A DNA stretch of 64,000 bases. Source: Streptomyces sp. R33. Its GTDB lineage: Bacteria > Actinomycetota > Actinomycetes > Streptomycetales > Streptomycetaceae. The notes beneath the pieces were generated by a model, which ran no database searches, was not told the origin of the DNA, and worked only from the letters and a program-made list of their open reading frames with translations. This document shows positions 8,663 to 17,998 of the stretch, piece after piece. Numbering within the stretch: the stretch's first letter is position 1; every line of letters begins with the position of its first letter. The DNA lies in the NCBI RefSeq assembly GCF_041200175.1, contig NZ_CP165727.1, forward strand, positions 3,261,501 through 3,325,500. Direction: 5' to 3'. The position numbers were made by a program, and so were the translations under genes.

Positions 8663-11607
8663 TGTTGGGGGCCCAGGGTGCGGGTCAGGGCCTTGAGGCC
8701 CGCGTCCTCGTGTTTCTGGGCCTCCGTGTCCTCCCGGACCGAGCGGAGGTCGGCGGCCAGGGCGATCTGGGCGCTCAGGGTCATCGGATGGTCCGGGCCC
8801 AGGACCTGTTCGCAGTTTCGGAGGGTCTCACGGCTCAGGGACACCGCGTCCTCGAAGTGCCCGGTGATGTTGCGGTGCCCGGTGGCGTTCAGGGCGCAGC
8901 CCAGCGTCCACGGGTGGCGGTCCCCGACCGCGCCGCGCATGCCGACCAGGGCCTGTTCCGCCAGGTTGAGGGCCTCGACCCGTTCGCCCTGGGCGCGCAG
9001 GACGAGGCCGAGGTTGCCGACCGTGCCGATGCTGTACGGGTGGGCCAGCCCCAGCTGCGTCTGGTAGCCCCGGACCACCTCCTCCGAGATCCGGCGGGCC
9101 TCGCCGATGTCCCCGTACTCCCGCAGGTACGTCGCGTAGTCCGAGGCGACCATCAGGGTCCACGGGAACTCCGCGCCGAACACCCGCGTGGAGCGTTCCA
9201 GGACGCTGCGCAGCCGGGCCCCGGCGCCGGGGATGTCGCCGGAGCGGCGCAGGCACATGCCGAGGTTGTGCTCGGCGCGCAGGGTCTGGGGGTGGTTGAT
9301 GCCCAGCACCTGGGAGTTGAGCTTGAGTCCCTGTTCCTGGCGGGCGAGGGCCTCCCGGTAGCGGCCCATCAGCCGCAGCCCCATCGCGCAGCCGATGCCG
9401 GAGGAGAGCGTCGCGATGTGCCGTACGCGCAGTACCCGCTCGCGCCGGCGCAGGGTGTCGAGGTCGGCGTCGTACGCCTCCTGGTAGCGGCCCAGCAGCC
9501 GCAGGGCGACCGCGACGTTGTTCTCGGCGTTCAGCGTCGTGGAGTCGTCCTCGCCGAGCAGCTCGCGGTAGCGGGCGAAGGCGTGCTCGAGGAGCTCGCG
9601 GGCCTGCTCGAACTTGGCGGTGCTGAGCAGCACCCCGGCGTACGTGCTGGTGGCGCGCAGGGTCTCCAGGTCCCGGTCGCCCCGCTCGGCGAGCAGCCGG
9701 TCGGCGACCGACTTGGCGAGGGTCTCGGCGCGCTTGAAGTGCCCGAGCATCCGCAGGGCGCCGCCGTAGTGGTAGCTGAGCTCGCGGACCTGGTCGTGGT
9801 CGTCGCCGAGCATCGTGCGCCACTCCGCGTCGGTCTGCTCGGCGAGCCGCAGGCAGGTGCGGTACTCCCCGGCGAGGATCAGGTAGCGCAGGCAGTGCAG
9901 CAGGAAGGTCTGGATCCGCGGGTTGCTGCTGGCCAGGACGCCGGCGCTCTCCAGGTGCGGGATCAGCTCGGCGTAGCGCGGCCACAGCCGGGAGTCGGAG
10001 GGCCGGCCCGGGTCGGCGCCGGCGAGGACCTGCCGGACGGCGCGGGAGAGCGGTTCGGCCTCCTCCTCGGAGAGGTTCTCGCGGACGATCCCGTGCACCA
10101 TGCGGTGCAGCTGTACGGTCTCCAGCCCGCCGCCGCCCTCCTCCACGGACAGGTCGGAGTACTCGAGGCGGACGACGGAGAACTGGACGAGCTTGTTGAG
10201 GGCGGCGTTCCACCGGATCTGGTCGTTGATCAGCCCGGCGAGCTGCTCGGGCACGTCGGCGGCGGGGAATTCGCGCAGCAGCCGCAGCGGCACCGGCCCG
10301 GGTGCGAAGAACACGAACAGCCGCAGCAGGGCGAGCGCGTCGGGGAAGTTCTCCCGGACGTTGTTCAGCAGTATCGCGAGGGCGGTCGGGAAAGGCAGCG
10401 GGTAGTCGTCGGAGACGGTGACGGCCTCGCGGGAGTCCAGTCTGCGCTGGAGCAGGGCCAGGTAGTCGCCCACCGTCAGCGGGGAGTCGGCGAGCCAGCC
10501 GGCGGTCTGGTCGAGGGCGAGGGGGTAGTCCTCCAGGGCCTCGGCGAGCTGGTCGGCCTCCTCGCCGGTGAGCCGGCGGGCCCGGCGGCGGATGAAGGTG
10601 ATCGACTCGGGCCGGGCGTACAGCGGGACCTCGAGGAGGCTGGTGTGCCGGGAGGCCCATTCGCGGTTGCGGGAGGTGATGATGACGTCGCCCGCGCCCG
10701 AGGGCAGCAGGTCGGTGAGGTCGTCGGGGTTGTCGCAGCCGTCGAAGACCACCAGCCAGCGGCTGTACGGGGATCCGCGCCGCAGTGCCTCCAGGACGGC
10801 CCGGATCTGCTCGCCGTAGCTGCCGGCGCCGCGCGGCAGGCCCATCGCGGGGGCCAGGTCGGCGAGCCGCTCGCGCAGGGTGGGCCGGTCCTCGGCGGGG
10901 ACCCACCACACGACGTCGTACTCGGAGGCGAAGCGGTACGCGTACTCGGTGGCGACCTGTGTCTTGCCCACCCCGGACAGCCCCAGCAGGGTGACGGTCG
11001 AGGCGCCGGGCGGGGCGTCGGCGAGGGCGGCGCGCAGCCGGCCGATGACGTCGTTGCGGCCGGTGAAGCGCGGGTTGCGGCGCGGGACCCGGCCCCAGAT
11101 CTCGGGCGGGTCGTTGGGGAAGCGGGGGCCGCGGCGGCCGGTCTCGGTGCCGATCCGGTCGGTGGGCAGCTCGAGCCGGCGCAGCACCCGGTACTCGGCC
11201 TCGTACGCGTCCAGGCCCCACAGGTCGGTCTTCTCCAGCACGGCGACGGCGCTGGGCAGCGGTGCGTCGGTGAGGCAGACGGCGGCGAACCGGTCGGGGT
11301 GGTGGTCGGTGACGGTGCGCAGGGCGGTGTTCCACTCCTCGTCGGTGTGGGTGCCGGCGGAGAAGTAGCGCTCGCTGAGGATGAGCAGGACCCGGCTGCC
11401 GCTGCGGGCGAGGTCGTCGAGGGCGGGGGTGAGGCCGGGGCTGGACTGCGGGTCCCAGCGTGCGAGGGCGACCCGGTGGCCGTGCTCCTCCAGGCGGTGG
11501 GCGATCCACACGGCCCAGGGCCGGTTGAACCCGGCGAAGCTGATGACGAAGCGCTGCGGCTGCGCGGCTCCGTCGCGGTCTCGGTCCTGCCGAAGTCCGG
11601 TGGTCAT
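8599..11607 (-). CDS. fxsT: FxSxx-system TIR / NB-ARC (STAND NTPase) / TPR protein
   Basis: The product has 1002 residues, with ATG 11607 preceded by GGGAGACGGCC. The domains run in order. A TIR-like domain covers about residues 15-150 (RFVISFAGFNRPWAVWIAHR, VLLILSERYFSAGTHTDEEW). An NB-ARC NTPase spans about 180-480, with Walker A GLSGVGKTQVA, Walker B RWLVVFDGCDN and VIITSRN. A long superhelix of tetratricopeptide repeats fills the rest (repeated ALxLxxQxLxxxxxxLGxxHPxTL units). This is the layout of the TPR protein that accompanies FxSxx-COOH peptides. STAND NTPases typically sense a ligand through the TPR region and activate the effector; TIR domains often hydrolyse NAD+. It is the last gene of the same-strand run, 64 bp after the hydroxylase gene, and its 3' end is the source of the duplicated repeat. 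Confidence 0.88.
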   Translation of the reverse strand: MTTGLRQDRDRDGAAQPQRFVISFAGFNRPWAVWIAHRLEEHGHRVALARWDPQSSPGLTPALDDLARSGSRVLLILSERYFSAGTHTDEEWNTALRTVTDHHPDRFAAVCLTDAPLPSAVAVLEKTDLWGLDAYEAEYRVLRRLELPTDRIGTETGRRGPRFPNDPPEIWGRVPRRNPRFTGRNDVIGRLRAALADAPPGASTVTLLGLSGVGKTQVATEYAYRFASEYDVVWWVPAEDRPTLRERLADLAPAMGLPRGAGSYGEQIRAVLEALRRGSPYSRWLVVFDGCDNPDDLTDLLPSGAGDVIITSRNREWASRHTSLLEVPLYARPESITFIRRRARRLTGEEADQLAEALEDYPLALDQTAGWLADSPLTVGDYLALLQRRLDSREAVTVSDDYPLPFPTALAILLNNVRENFPDALALLRLFVFFAPGPVPLRLLREFPAADVPEQLAGLINDQIRWNAALNKLVQFSVVRLEYSDLSVEEGGGGLETVQLHRMVHGIVRENLSEEEAEPLSRAVRQVLAGADPGRPSDSRLWPRYAELIPHLESAGVLASSNPRIQTFLLHCLRYLILAGEYRTCLRLAEQTDAEWRTMLGDDHDQVRELSYHYGGALRMLGHFKRAETLAKSVADRLLAERGDRDLETLRATSTYAGVLLSTAKFEQARELLEHAFARYRELLGEDDSTTLNAENNVAVALRLLGRYQEAYDADLDTLRRRERVLRVRHIATLSSGIGCAMGLRLMGRYREALARQEQGLKLNSQVLGINHPQTLRAEHNLGMCLRRSGDIPGAGARLRSVLERSTRVFGAEFPWTLMVASDYATYLREYGDIGEARRISEEVVRGYQTQLGLAHPYSIGTVGNLGLVLRAQGERVEALNLAEQALVGMRGAVGDRHPWTLGCALNATGHRNITGHFEDAVSLSRETLRNCEQVLGPDHPMTLSAQIALAADLRSVREDTEAQKHEDAGLKALTRTLGPQHVHTVSARQQNRPYWDFEPQP

Positions 11608-11671
11608 GCGGCCGTCTCCCTGGAATCCGGGCGATGGACGGGGTTGAAACGGTAGCGCAGCGGACGGCCCG

Positions 11672-12928
11672 TCACCCCTGTGCGAACGGGGCGAGTTCGG
11701 GGTGCTGCGCGCACCAGGCGCGGCGTTCCCGGTCGACGGCCCGGCGGGCGACGGCGTGCTGGTCCCCCGGCGGCGGCAGCTCGTCCATGGCCCGTTCGGC
11801 CGCGGCCATGGCGGCGGTGAACTCCCGTCCGGCGGTGGTGAGTTGCGGGTTCTGGTGCAGCACGGGGAGGACGGCGGCGACCTGGGCGCGGATCCGCGCG
11901 TGCTGGGCCCAGGCGCCGCGGGCGCCGTAGAGGGCGGCGCGCTGCCAGTACCCGGCCAGGGCCAGGTGGGCGTACGCGCCGTGCAGGAGTCCCTCGAGCG
12001 GGCGGGGGTCGCTGCGCCAGGGGGCCCAGTGCCGGGGCGTGCGGTCGGCGGTGTGCAGGGTCAGGACGTCGGCGAGGGCGGTGAGCTTGCCGTGCTGGAC
12101 CTCGTGGACGAGGGTCGCGGCGAGCGCGGGCGGCGCCTGGGTGCGGGCGAGCACGGATCCGGCGGCCGCGGGCAGGGTGGCGCCACTGGAGCGGGAGCCG
12201 CCGCCGAGCGGGACGACGGAGCGCAGCAGCAGGCCGATCTCCTCGGCGCGGGCGGTGTCGTACCGGTCGAGCAGGGTGAGCGCGCCGGACCACTGGGTGT
12301 CCCAGCGTTTGTGGCCCTTGGGGGTGAGCCGGCGGGCGGGGCGCACGGGCGCCGGGTGGGCGGGGCCGGGGGCCCGGTAGGGGTCGAGGTCGTCGAGGGC
12401 GGTGCGGCCGCCGGGCAGGGTGTGCAGGGCGAGCGCGGCGGGGTCGTCGGGGTCCCAGGAGCACTCGGTGAGGGCGAGCGGGCCGGGCCGGGCGGGGCGC
12501 AGCAGCCCGAGGGTGGGCAGGACGAGCCGGCCGTGGACGGGCTTCAGGGTGGCCTTGAAGGCGATCCCGGAGCGCAGGGCCGCGGCGACGGCGAGGGCCC
12601 CGAGGTGGCCGAGGTCGGCCGGGGGGCCGTACGGGGCGTGCAGCCGGCGCAGGGTCTCCTCGGCCCACACCCCGGTGGCCGGGTAGTGCAGGACGTCGCG
12701 GACGGCCTCGGGGTCGTGCCGTTCGGCCTCCTCCAGCAGGGCCCAGTGGTCCGCCGCCTCCCCGGCCCGCCCGCCGGGGGCGGCGTCGAGCACTCCGCGC
12801 AGGATGACGAGCCGCTTGGAGCGGCGGATGTCGCGGACCAGGCGGGTGCCGTCGGCGGAGGGCTCGGTGGAGGCGAGGGCGCCCAGGGTGGCCGAGGTGA
12901 CGGCGAACCCGGTCAGGGGGGCGGTCAT
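11672..12928 (-). CDS. HExxH-type (alpha-ketoglutarate) peptide beta-hydroxylase of an FxSxx RiPP system
   Basis: The product has 418 residues; ATG 12928 overlaps the fxsB stop by 4 nt (ATGA). The diagnostic motif HEVQHGK is at residues 275-281, within an alpha-helical protein that fits the former 'HEXXH motif-containing putative peptide modification protein' family. Members of that family are now described as Fe(II)/2-oxoglutarate peptide beta-hydroxylases. Coupling to fxsB implies action on the same precursor, FxsA. The C-terminal half is helical, with a conserved-looking HWAPWRSDPRPLEGLLHGAY segment just after the metal site. Family membership is confident; the substrate is an inference. 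Confidence 0.82.
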   Translation of the reverse strand: MTAPLTGFAVTSATLGALASTEPSADGTRLVRDIRRSKRLVILRGVLDAAPGGRAGEAADHWALLEEAERHDPEAVRDVLHYPATGVWAEETLRRLHAPYGPPADLGHLGALAVAAALRSGIAFKATLKPVHGRLVLPTLGLLRPARPGPLALTECSWDPDDPAALALHTLPGGRTALDDLDPYRAPGPAHPAPVRPARRLTPKGHKRWDTQWSGALTLLDRYDTARAEEIGLLLRSVVPLGGGSRSSGATLPAAAGSVLARTQAPPALAATLVHEVQHGKLTALADVLTLHTADRTPRHWAPWRSDPRPLEGLLHGAYAHLALAGYWQRAALYGARGAWAQHARIRAQVAAVLPVLHQNPQLTTAGREFTAAMAAAERAMDELPPPGDQHAVARRAVDRERRAWCAQHPELAPFAQG

Positions 12929-14331
12929 GAGGCGGCCGCCCGGGGCGGCGCCTGGCCGGCGGCCGACGGGCCGGCTGCCGGGCCGGCGGCCGACGGGCCG
13001 GCAGCTGGGCCGGCGTCCGACGGATCGGCGTCCAACGGGCCGGCGGCTGCCGGGCCGAGGGGGCCGGCGCCCGGGGCGGCGGCGTTCTGGCGGTCCCCCG
13101 CCTGCGCGGCGGCCTTGTGGAGCGACGCCGCGATGTGCCGGATGACGACCTGGAGGTCGGCGCAGTACACGGAGGGCCGGCGGAAGCCCTCGCCGGCGCG
13201 GTAGCGGTGCGGGTAGTGGCCGCCGCCGCAGACCTCGACGAGCTCGCAGGAGCGGCAGCCGTCGGCGAGTGCCTGCCGGCCGAGCTGGCGGGCGGCCAGC
13301 CCGGGGTGGTCGAGGAACGCGTCGAAGCTGTGGCGCTCCAGGGTCATTCCGGTGGCGGCGGCACCCTCGTAGGCGGATTTGAGCGAGTCGGCCTGCTCGA
13401 TGGCGCCGTCGGTCTCGATCACGGCGGTGGTGGCGGGGGCGAGGCCGAGGGTCTCGGTGGCGGCGGGCAGTCCGAGCAGCAGGGCGATGATCTCCTCGAA
13501 GATCCGGATCCGGGTCCGCAGCACCGTGTCGTGCCACCAGCGTTCGAAGACGGCGAGGAGCCAGTCGGCGTACGGGGTGCCGGGCGGATGGTGGCCGGGC
13601 GGCGGGGTGCTCCAGTTGGCCAGCGGCAGCAGCAGTCCGATGACCGGCGGGGCGAAGGCGAGCAGGGACTCGTACGTCTCCACCGGGTCCTGGTCGAGGT
13701 CGACGACGCAGAGCACCCCGGCGTAGCTCTCGGGGTGCCGGGCGAGGAGGCGCAGGCCCCGGGCGGCGGCGCCGAAGCCGGGGCGTCCGGTGTGGTCCAC
13801 GCGGCGCGTGTTGTGCGCGGGCAGACCGCCGTCGAGGCTGACGCCGATGCGTATCCCGGCGGCGGCGAGCGCCGCGAGCCGGCTGCGGGTGAGCAGGGTG
13901 CCGTTGGTCTGGACGGTGGCGGTGACCCGGGTCCGCGGCGAGGTCCGGGCGAGGGCGGCCCGTACGGCGTCGACGGGGGCGGCCAGTTCGGCGGGGGCGG
14001 TGAGCAGGGGTTCGCCGCCGTGCAGGACGAGGTCGACGCGGGCCAGGTCGTGGGCGGCGGCGTGCTCGGCGATGCGGTCGGCGGCGCGTGCGGTGGTGGC
14101 CGGGGACATCGCGGCCGGCTGGCCGCGCCAGCCCTGGTCGGCCATCTCGTACACGTAGCAGTAGGTGCAGGCGAGGTTGCAGCGGCTGCGGGTCTTGAGC
14201 ACGAACTGCCGTATCGGGTGCGGGCGGTGGCCTGCGGCGCGCAGGGCGGGCACGTCGAGCGCGGCGTACGGCCACGGCGCGTGGATCCGATGGGAGGGCA
14301 GCACGACGTCGCTCGTGTTGGTCTGCCTCAT
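12925..14331 (-). CDS. fxsB: Radical SAM/SPASM FxSxx cyclophane synthase
   Basis: The product has 468 residues, with ATG 14331 and GGGAGG 8 nt upstream. The radical SAM cluster motif is C51-x3-C55-x2-C58 (RCNLACTYCYVYE), followed by the SAM-binding LVLHGGEPLL segment. A C-terminal SPASM-type cysteine set (CRSCELVEVCGGGHYPHRY ... YCADL) binds auxiliary [4Fe-4S] clusters. FxsB enzymes crosslink Phe to Ser two residues later to form a three-residue cyclophane. The last 50 residues are a low-complexity Ala/Gly/Pro tail made by short tandem repeats at about 12953-13050, outside the enzyme fold. The gene is 126 bp downstream of fxsA and overlaps the hydroxylase gene by 4 nt, so the modification genes form one operon. 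Confidence 0.92.
   Translation of the reverse strand: MRQTNTSDVVLPSHRIHAPWPYAALDVPALRAAGHRPHPIRQFVLKTRSRCNLACTYCYVYEMADQGWRGQPAAMSPATTARAADRIAEHAAAHDLARVDLVLHGGEPLLTAPAELAAPVDAVRAALARTSPRTRVTATVQTNGTLLTRSRLAALAAAGIRIGVSLDGGLPAHNTRRVDHTGRPGFGAAARGLRLLARHPESYAGVLCVVDLDQDPVETYESLLAFAPPVIGLLLPLANWSTPPPGHHPPGTPYADWLLAVFERWWHDTVLRTRIRIFEEIIALLLGLPAATETLGLAPATTAVIETDGAIEQADSLKSAYEGAAATGMTLERHSFDAFLDHPGLAARQLGRQALADGCRSCELVEVCGGGHYPHRYRAGEGFRRPSVYCADLQVVIRHIAASLHKAAAQAGDRQNAAAPGAGPLGPAAAGPLDADPSDAGPAAGPSAAGPAAGPSAAGQAPPRAAAS
12953..13050. repeat. Short tandem repeats at the 3' end of fxsB
   Basis: Repeated GGCCGGC/GGCCGACGGGCC units of roughly 27-33 bp encode the AGPSAAGPAAGPSAAG-like tail of FxsB. 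Such repeats probably vary in copy number between strains. Confidence 0.7.
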
Positions 14332-14457
14332 CGTTCGTACCTCCCGCGCCGCGGACGGTGCATCCCTGCCCGGCGGACGGCACCGGCTAACGGCGGAAAC
14401 GGGACAACTGTGGCTGCTCTGCGTGTCCTTGGGAATGCGGTGCGTGAGGGGGCCGCG

Positions 14458-14652
14458 TCAGGCCACTCCGGAGTCGAACGCGTTGAGGATCTCGGCGGGG
14501 TGGGTGACCCGCTGCACCATGCCTTCGATGACCCGGGCGAGCACGGGATGGTCGATGCCGCGCAGTGCGGCCAGGTCGAACCCGGAGAGGTCCGGTAACT
14601 GCCCGGAACAGGCGGTGCCCGCCGTTTCCGCTTCCTGCTGCCGAGTCACCAT
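14458..14652 (-). CDS. fxsA: FxSxx-type RiPP precursor peptide
   Basis: The peptide has 64 residues from ATG 14652, preceded by AGGGGGACGGGCAGCCC; GTG 14649 is an alternative. The leader holds PDLSGFDLAALRGIDHPVLA and an amphipathic helix typical of FxsA precursors, followed by RVTHPAEILNAFDSGVA at the C-terminus. The core motif is Phe59-Asp60-Ser61. FxsB of this family is known to link the Phe ring to Ser. The classic motif ends FxSxx-COOH; this peptide has one extra residue (FDSGVA). The gene sits directly upstream of fxsB on the same strand and 94 bp downstream of the vWA gene. Confidence 0.85.
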   Translation of the reverse strand: MVTRQQEAETAGTACSGQLPDLSGFDLAALRGIDHPVLARVIEGMVQRVTHPAEILNAFDSGVA

Positions 14653-14746
14653 GGGCTGCCCGTCCCCCTGTCGAGTCGCATTCAACCTGGCCCCGCCGGC
14701 GTTCGAGGCGCGGGGACACTTGCACAACGGCGGCGCACGCAAAGGC
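14653..14746 (-). promoter_or_regulatory. Gap between vWA gene and fxsA, with interspersed repeat
   Basis: The 94 bp separate the VMAP-type genes from fxsA. They contain the dispersed GGCCCCGCCGGCGTTCGAGG element (14689-14715) and could hold either a terminator or a separate fxs promoter. I see no clear promoter hexamers. Confidence 0.35.
14689..14715. repeat. Interspersed Streptomyces-type intergenic repeat, copy 1
   Basis: GGCCCCGCCGGCGTT-CGAGGCGCGGGG. Similar elements occur at 32203-32227 and, inverted, at 41749-41771, all between genes. Confidence 0.7.
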
Positions 14747-17700
14747 TCACAGCCCCGCCTCCAGGGTGCGGACCCGCGACTGCAGGGCATCGCGCCGGTC
14801 CGCGGCGGGCTCCCCGAGCCGGATCCACAACTCCACGGCCGAGCGGTACGCGTCCAGCGCCGCCCGGGGCCGCGCCAGCCGCTCGAGCACCTCCCCCCGC
14901 AACTCCTGTACCCGCGCCGCCAGTTCCACCGCCACGTCCCGCCGCGCCTCCCGGTCGGCGGCCAGCGCGGACCGCCAGGCCCGGCGGTAGGAGTCCGCGG
15001 CCCGGTCGAGCCGGTCCAGCGCCCGGGTGTGCGCGTGGATCTCCTGCTGGACGTCTCCGTGCTCGCGCCAGGCGCCGGCCTGCTCCAGCGGACTGCGGCT
15101 CTGCCGGACGGCCAGCTCCAGCAGGTACTCCGCCTCCCGCAGGTCCACCACGTCGCCCTCGTAGCCGTGCCGCAGCCGCAGTCCCGCTGCGAGCCGCATC
15201 AGCCGCTGCGCGGAGCGGGGGTCGGACTGCGGGACCGCTGCCCGGCTGTCGCGCAGCACCCGTACGGCCGTCGAGGTGAACCGCCGTCCGTCGGCGGCCC
15301 GTGCCCGGTCCAGGAGTACGTCGCCCCACTCGGGCAGCAGCTCCCCGTAGGCCTCGCCGTCGCGGGGGATCAGCCGGCGGGCCCTGCCGTACGCCTCGGC
15401 CGCGTCCTCCAGCGCCGCCGCGTCCGCGTCGCGCGCGTACCGGGCCCGGTGCACCCGCGCCAGGCAGACCAGGGCGGCCAGCCGCAGCTCCGGATCGCCG
15501 GTGGACTCGGCCAGCGCCAGGTCCAGCTGGCCGGCGGCCTCCTCCAGCCGCCCGGGCAGGTGGCGCAGGGCCGTGGCCAGCTCGACCCGGACGCGGGCGG
15601 CCGCCGCTCCCGACGGCTCGGCCGCCAGCCCGGCCGCCAGGTGCTCGGCGGCCTGCCCGGCCAGGGCGGTGCGTTCCTGCGGGTCGGGGGTGCGGGGCAG
15701 CAGCGCCAGCAGGACCCGGCCGAGGGCGGGCCGCACCGCCGGGTCGGTGGCCGGGCCGCCGGTCTCCGCCTCCAGTGCGGACCTCGCCTCGCGCAGCGCG
15801 CCCGTGTCCTCGCGGAGCTCGCCGAGGCGGACCAGGGTCTGCGCCCGCCGCACCACGCAGTCGAGGCGCAGCCGCGGGTCCAGGTCCGGGTCTGCGGCGC
15901 CGCCGACGGCCGCGAACTCCCGTTCCGCCGCTGCCAGCAGCTCGGTGTCCGGCTCGGCGGCCAGGGCCTGCTCGTACAGCACCCGGCCCAGTACGGCCCG
16001 GGCCGCCGGGGTCCCGATGCCGGACACCGTCCGCTCGGCCTCCGCGAGCAGTTCCGGGTCCCGCTGCCCGGCCCACAGCCGCAGCAGGACGGCGGCCAGC
16101 TCGCACTCCGCCTCGCCCGGCGGGTCCTCGGGCCCGGCGGGTGCGGCGACGGCCCGGCGCAGTACGGCGACGGCCTCGTACAGTCCGCGCTGCCCGCCGT
16201 CGCCCCCCTGGCGGTCCTGGGCGGCGAGCCGGTCGCGGGCCGTGCGCACCGCCCAGGCCCGGCCGGGCGGGGGTGCGACGGGCTCGGCGACCGCCGGGTC
16301 CTCGGCGGGCGGCCCTGGCAGGTAGCGCCGTACGACGCGGGCCGAGACCTCGGCGAACGCCTGCGGGAGGCGCCCGGCGGGGACCCGCTCCTCGCCGCCC
16401 TCCTCGACCACGGGCGCCCCGGTGAGCTGGGAGACGGCCAGCGCGGGGAAGTTCCGTACGCCCCGCCCGAAGTGCGCGAGGACGTACTCCGAGCAGTGCT
16501 TGAGCACCAGCGCGGCCTCGTCCCGGCCGAGCGGCCCGAGCAGGACGTCCTGGACGCCGGGCACGAACTCGTACCACTGCCCGGCGGACCGGCCGCGCCG
16601 CAGCAGCCCGCTGAGCAGCACCTCCGCCAGGTCGGAGGGCTCGGAGTCCGGCAGCATCGTGCGCTGCACGAGGGCCATGACGGGCAGGGTCAGCGGCGCC
16701 GCCGACAGGTACACGGCGAGCTGTACGGCGCGGGGCGAGGCGGAGGCGCGGAAGCGGCGCACCAGCTCGCGCGGCGGGCGGACGGCGCGCGGCGGCGGGA
16801 CGGGCGCCGCGGGGTGGTCGGCGAACACCCGGCCCACCTCGGCGGGGACGGGTCCGGTGCCGAGCCCGGCGACGAGGCGGGCCCAGGCGCCGAGCGCGGT
16901 GGCGCTGGGGGGCAGGACGGGGACGGTCAGCCCGCCGGTGGGCCGCCCGGCGCGGGCGGGCCGGTCGGGCCGGAACCGCAGCTTCCCGGAGCCGCCCTCG
17001 GCGCGGGTGAGGGTGCCCCGCTCGGTCGGCAGCCAGCTGCGGCTCCACAGCCGCTGCGGCAGCGGCTGGACGACGACGCAGGGCGTGCACTCGGCCCAGC
17101 GGTGCAGCAGCCGCTGGGCCTCGCCCTCGCGCCAGAGCGCTCCGGCGCAGTCGGAGACGACCATGGTCAGGGCCCGCCCGGTCGGGTCACGCAGCTGGTC
17201 CCCGGAGCGCAGCCGGGTGCCGGGGCCGGGTCCGCGCCCGACGGCGGCCCGGCCGTCGCCCAGCCGGTGCAGGTAGTGCACCTGTACGTCGCGGAAGGCA
17301 CCGAGGCGCTCGCACACGGACCGGAGTTCCTCGAACATGTCGTGCCACACGGCCATCGACGGCGAGGCGTCCATGACGAGCCGTACGGTCGCCTCGCGCC
17401 GGCTCTCCGGACGCAGCACCGGGATGACCAGCCCGAGGGCGCGGGCGCTGGCCTCGGCCGTGGCCGGCTCGTCGAGGACGAGGCGGGTGGGCGGGCCGGG
17501 CGGGCGGTGCCGCTGGAGGGCGCGCAGGGCCCGCTGGATCTCCAGGATCCGGGGCAGCGCCGCCGCTCCGGGAACCCGTACGGGCACTCCGGCGCCTGCC
17601 GGGAACTCGGCGGCCTCCTCCGCGACGGTCCCGAGGACCCGGGAGGCGTAGAGCCTGACCGGGTCCTCGGGTTCGGGCTCGGGCCGTACGGGCTCCTCCT

Positions 17701-17992
17701 CGGGCGGCGGTGCACCGCCCGCGGTCCGCGGCCGCCGGCGCGGGGCCGTCGGGTCCCGGTCCGGGGCGGCGGGGACGGGCGGGCCGATCCGCCCGGCCAG
17801 CCACAGCGCGTCGGCGAGCTCCTCGGCGGTGGGATCGAGCCCGGCGGCGCGCAGCAGCCCGGCGAGGTCGCGCAGGGCGGCGGGGACGGGCGGCGGGTCG
17901 AAGGAGCCGGGAAGGGGGGCGAAGGAGCCGGGAGCGGGAGGCCGGTCAGGGACCGGTGGCTGTTCGGGGACGGGTGGCCGGTCGGGGGACAC
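14747..17992 (-). CDS. vWA-TPR protein of SAV_2336 type (VMAP ternary system component)
   Basis: The product has 1081 residues from GTG 17992. After a Pro-rich N-terminus there is an SAV_2336-like region, and within it a vWA fold with a MIDAS motif DASPSM (about residue 210) and VVSDCAGALW later, consistent with divalent metal binding. The middle part reads WYEFVPGVQDVLLGPLGRDEA. The C-terminal 450 residues are helical repeats of TPR type (YEQALAAEPDTELLAAAERE, RLIPRDGEAYGELLPEWGDV). In VMAP ternary systems the vWA protein works with a MoxR AAA+ ATPase and a VMAP effector protein; both genes lie immediately upstream here. The MoxR stop is 6 nt before this start. The VMAP assignment rests on architecture and neighbours. 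Confidence 0.8.
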   Translation of the reverse strand: MSPDRPPVPEQPPVPDRPPAPGSFAPLPGSFDPPPVPAALRDLAGLLRAAGLDPTAEELADALWLAGRIGPPVPAAPDRDPTAPRRRPRTAGGAPPPEEEPVRPEPEPEDPVRLYASRVLGTVAEEAAEFPAGAGVPVRVPGAAALPRILEIQRALRALQRHRPPGPPTRLVLDEPATAEASARALGLVIPVLRPESRREATVRLVMDASPSMAVWHDMFEELRSVCERLGAFRDVQVHYLHRLGDGRAAVGRGPGPGTRLRSGDQLRDPTGRALTMVVSDCAGALWREGEAQRLLHRWAECTPCVVVQPLPQRLWSRSWLPTERGTLTRAEGGSGKLRFRPDRPARAGRPTGGLTVPVLPPSATALGAWARLVAGLGTGPVPAEVGRVFADHPAAPVPPPRAVRPPRELVRRFRASASPRAVQLAVYLSAAPLTLPVMALVQRTMLPDSEPSDLAEVLLSGLLRRGRSAGQWYEFVPGVQDVLLGPLGRDEAALVLKHCSEYVLAHFGRGVRNFPALAVSQLTGAPVVEEGGEERVPAGRLPQAFAEVSARVVRRYLPGPPAEDPAVAEPVAPPPGRAWAVRTARDRLAAQDRQGGDGGQRGLYEAVAVLRRAVAAPAGPEDPPGEAECELAAVLLRLWAGQRDPELLAEAERTVSGIGTPAARAVLGRVLYEQALAAEPDTELLAAAEREFAAVGGAADPDLDPRLRLDCVVRRAQTLVRLGELREDTGALREARSALEAETGGPATDPAVRPALGRVLLALLPRTPDPQERTALAGQAAEHLAAGLAAEPSGAAAARVRVELATALRHLPGRLEEAAGQLDLALAESTGDPELRLAALVCLARVHRARYARDADAAALEDAAEAYGRARRLIPRDGEAYGELLPEWGDVLLDRARAADGRRFTSTAVRVLRDSRAAVPQSDPRSAQRLMRLAAGLRLRHGYEGDVVDLREAEYLLELAVRQSRSPLEQAGAWREHGDVQQEIHAHTRALDRLDRAADSYRRAWRSALAADREARRDVAVELAARVQELRGEVLERLARPRAALDAYRSAVELWIRLGEPAADRRDALQSRVRTLEAGL

Positions 17993-17998
17993 GGGCGC

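Noticed and set aside
8290..11655. Plus-strand ORF of 1121 residues opposite fxsT
   Set aside because: It shadows a TIR/NB-ARC/TPR gene with clear motifs and has no ribosome binding site or family.
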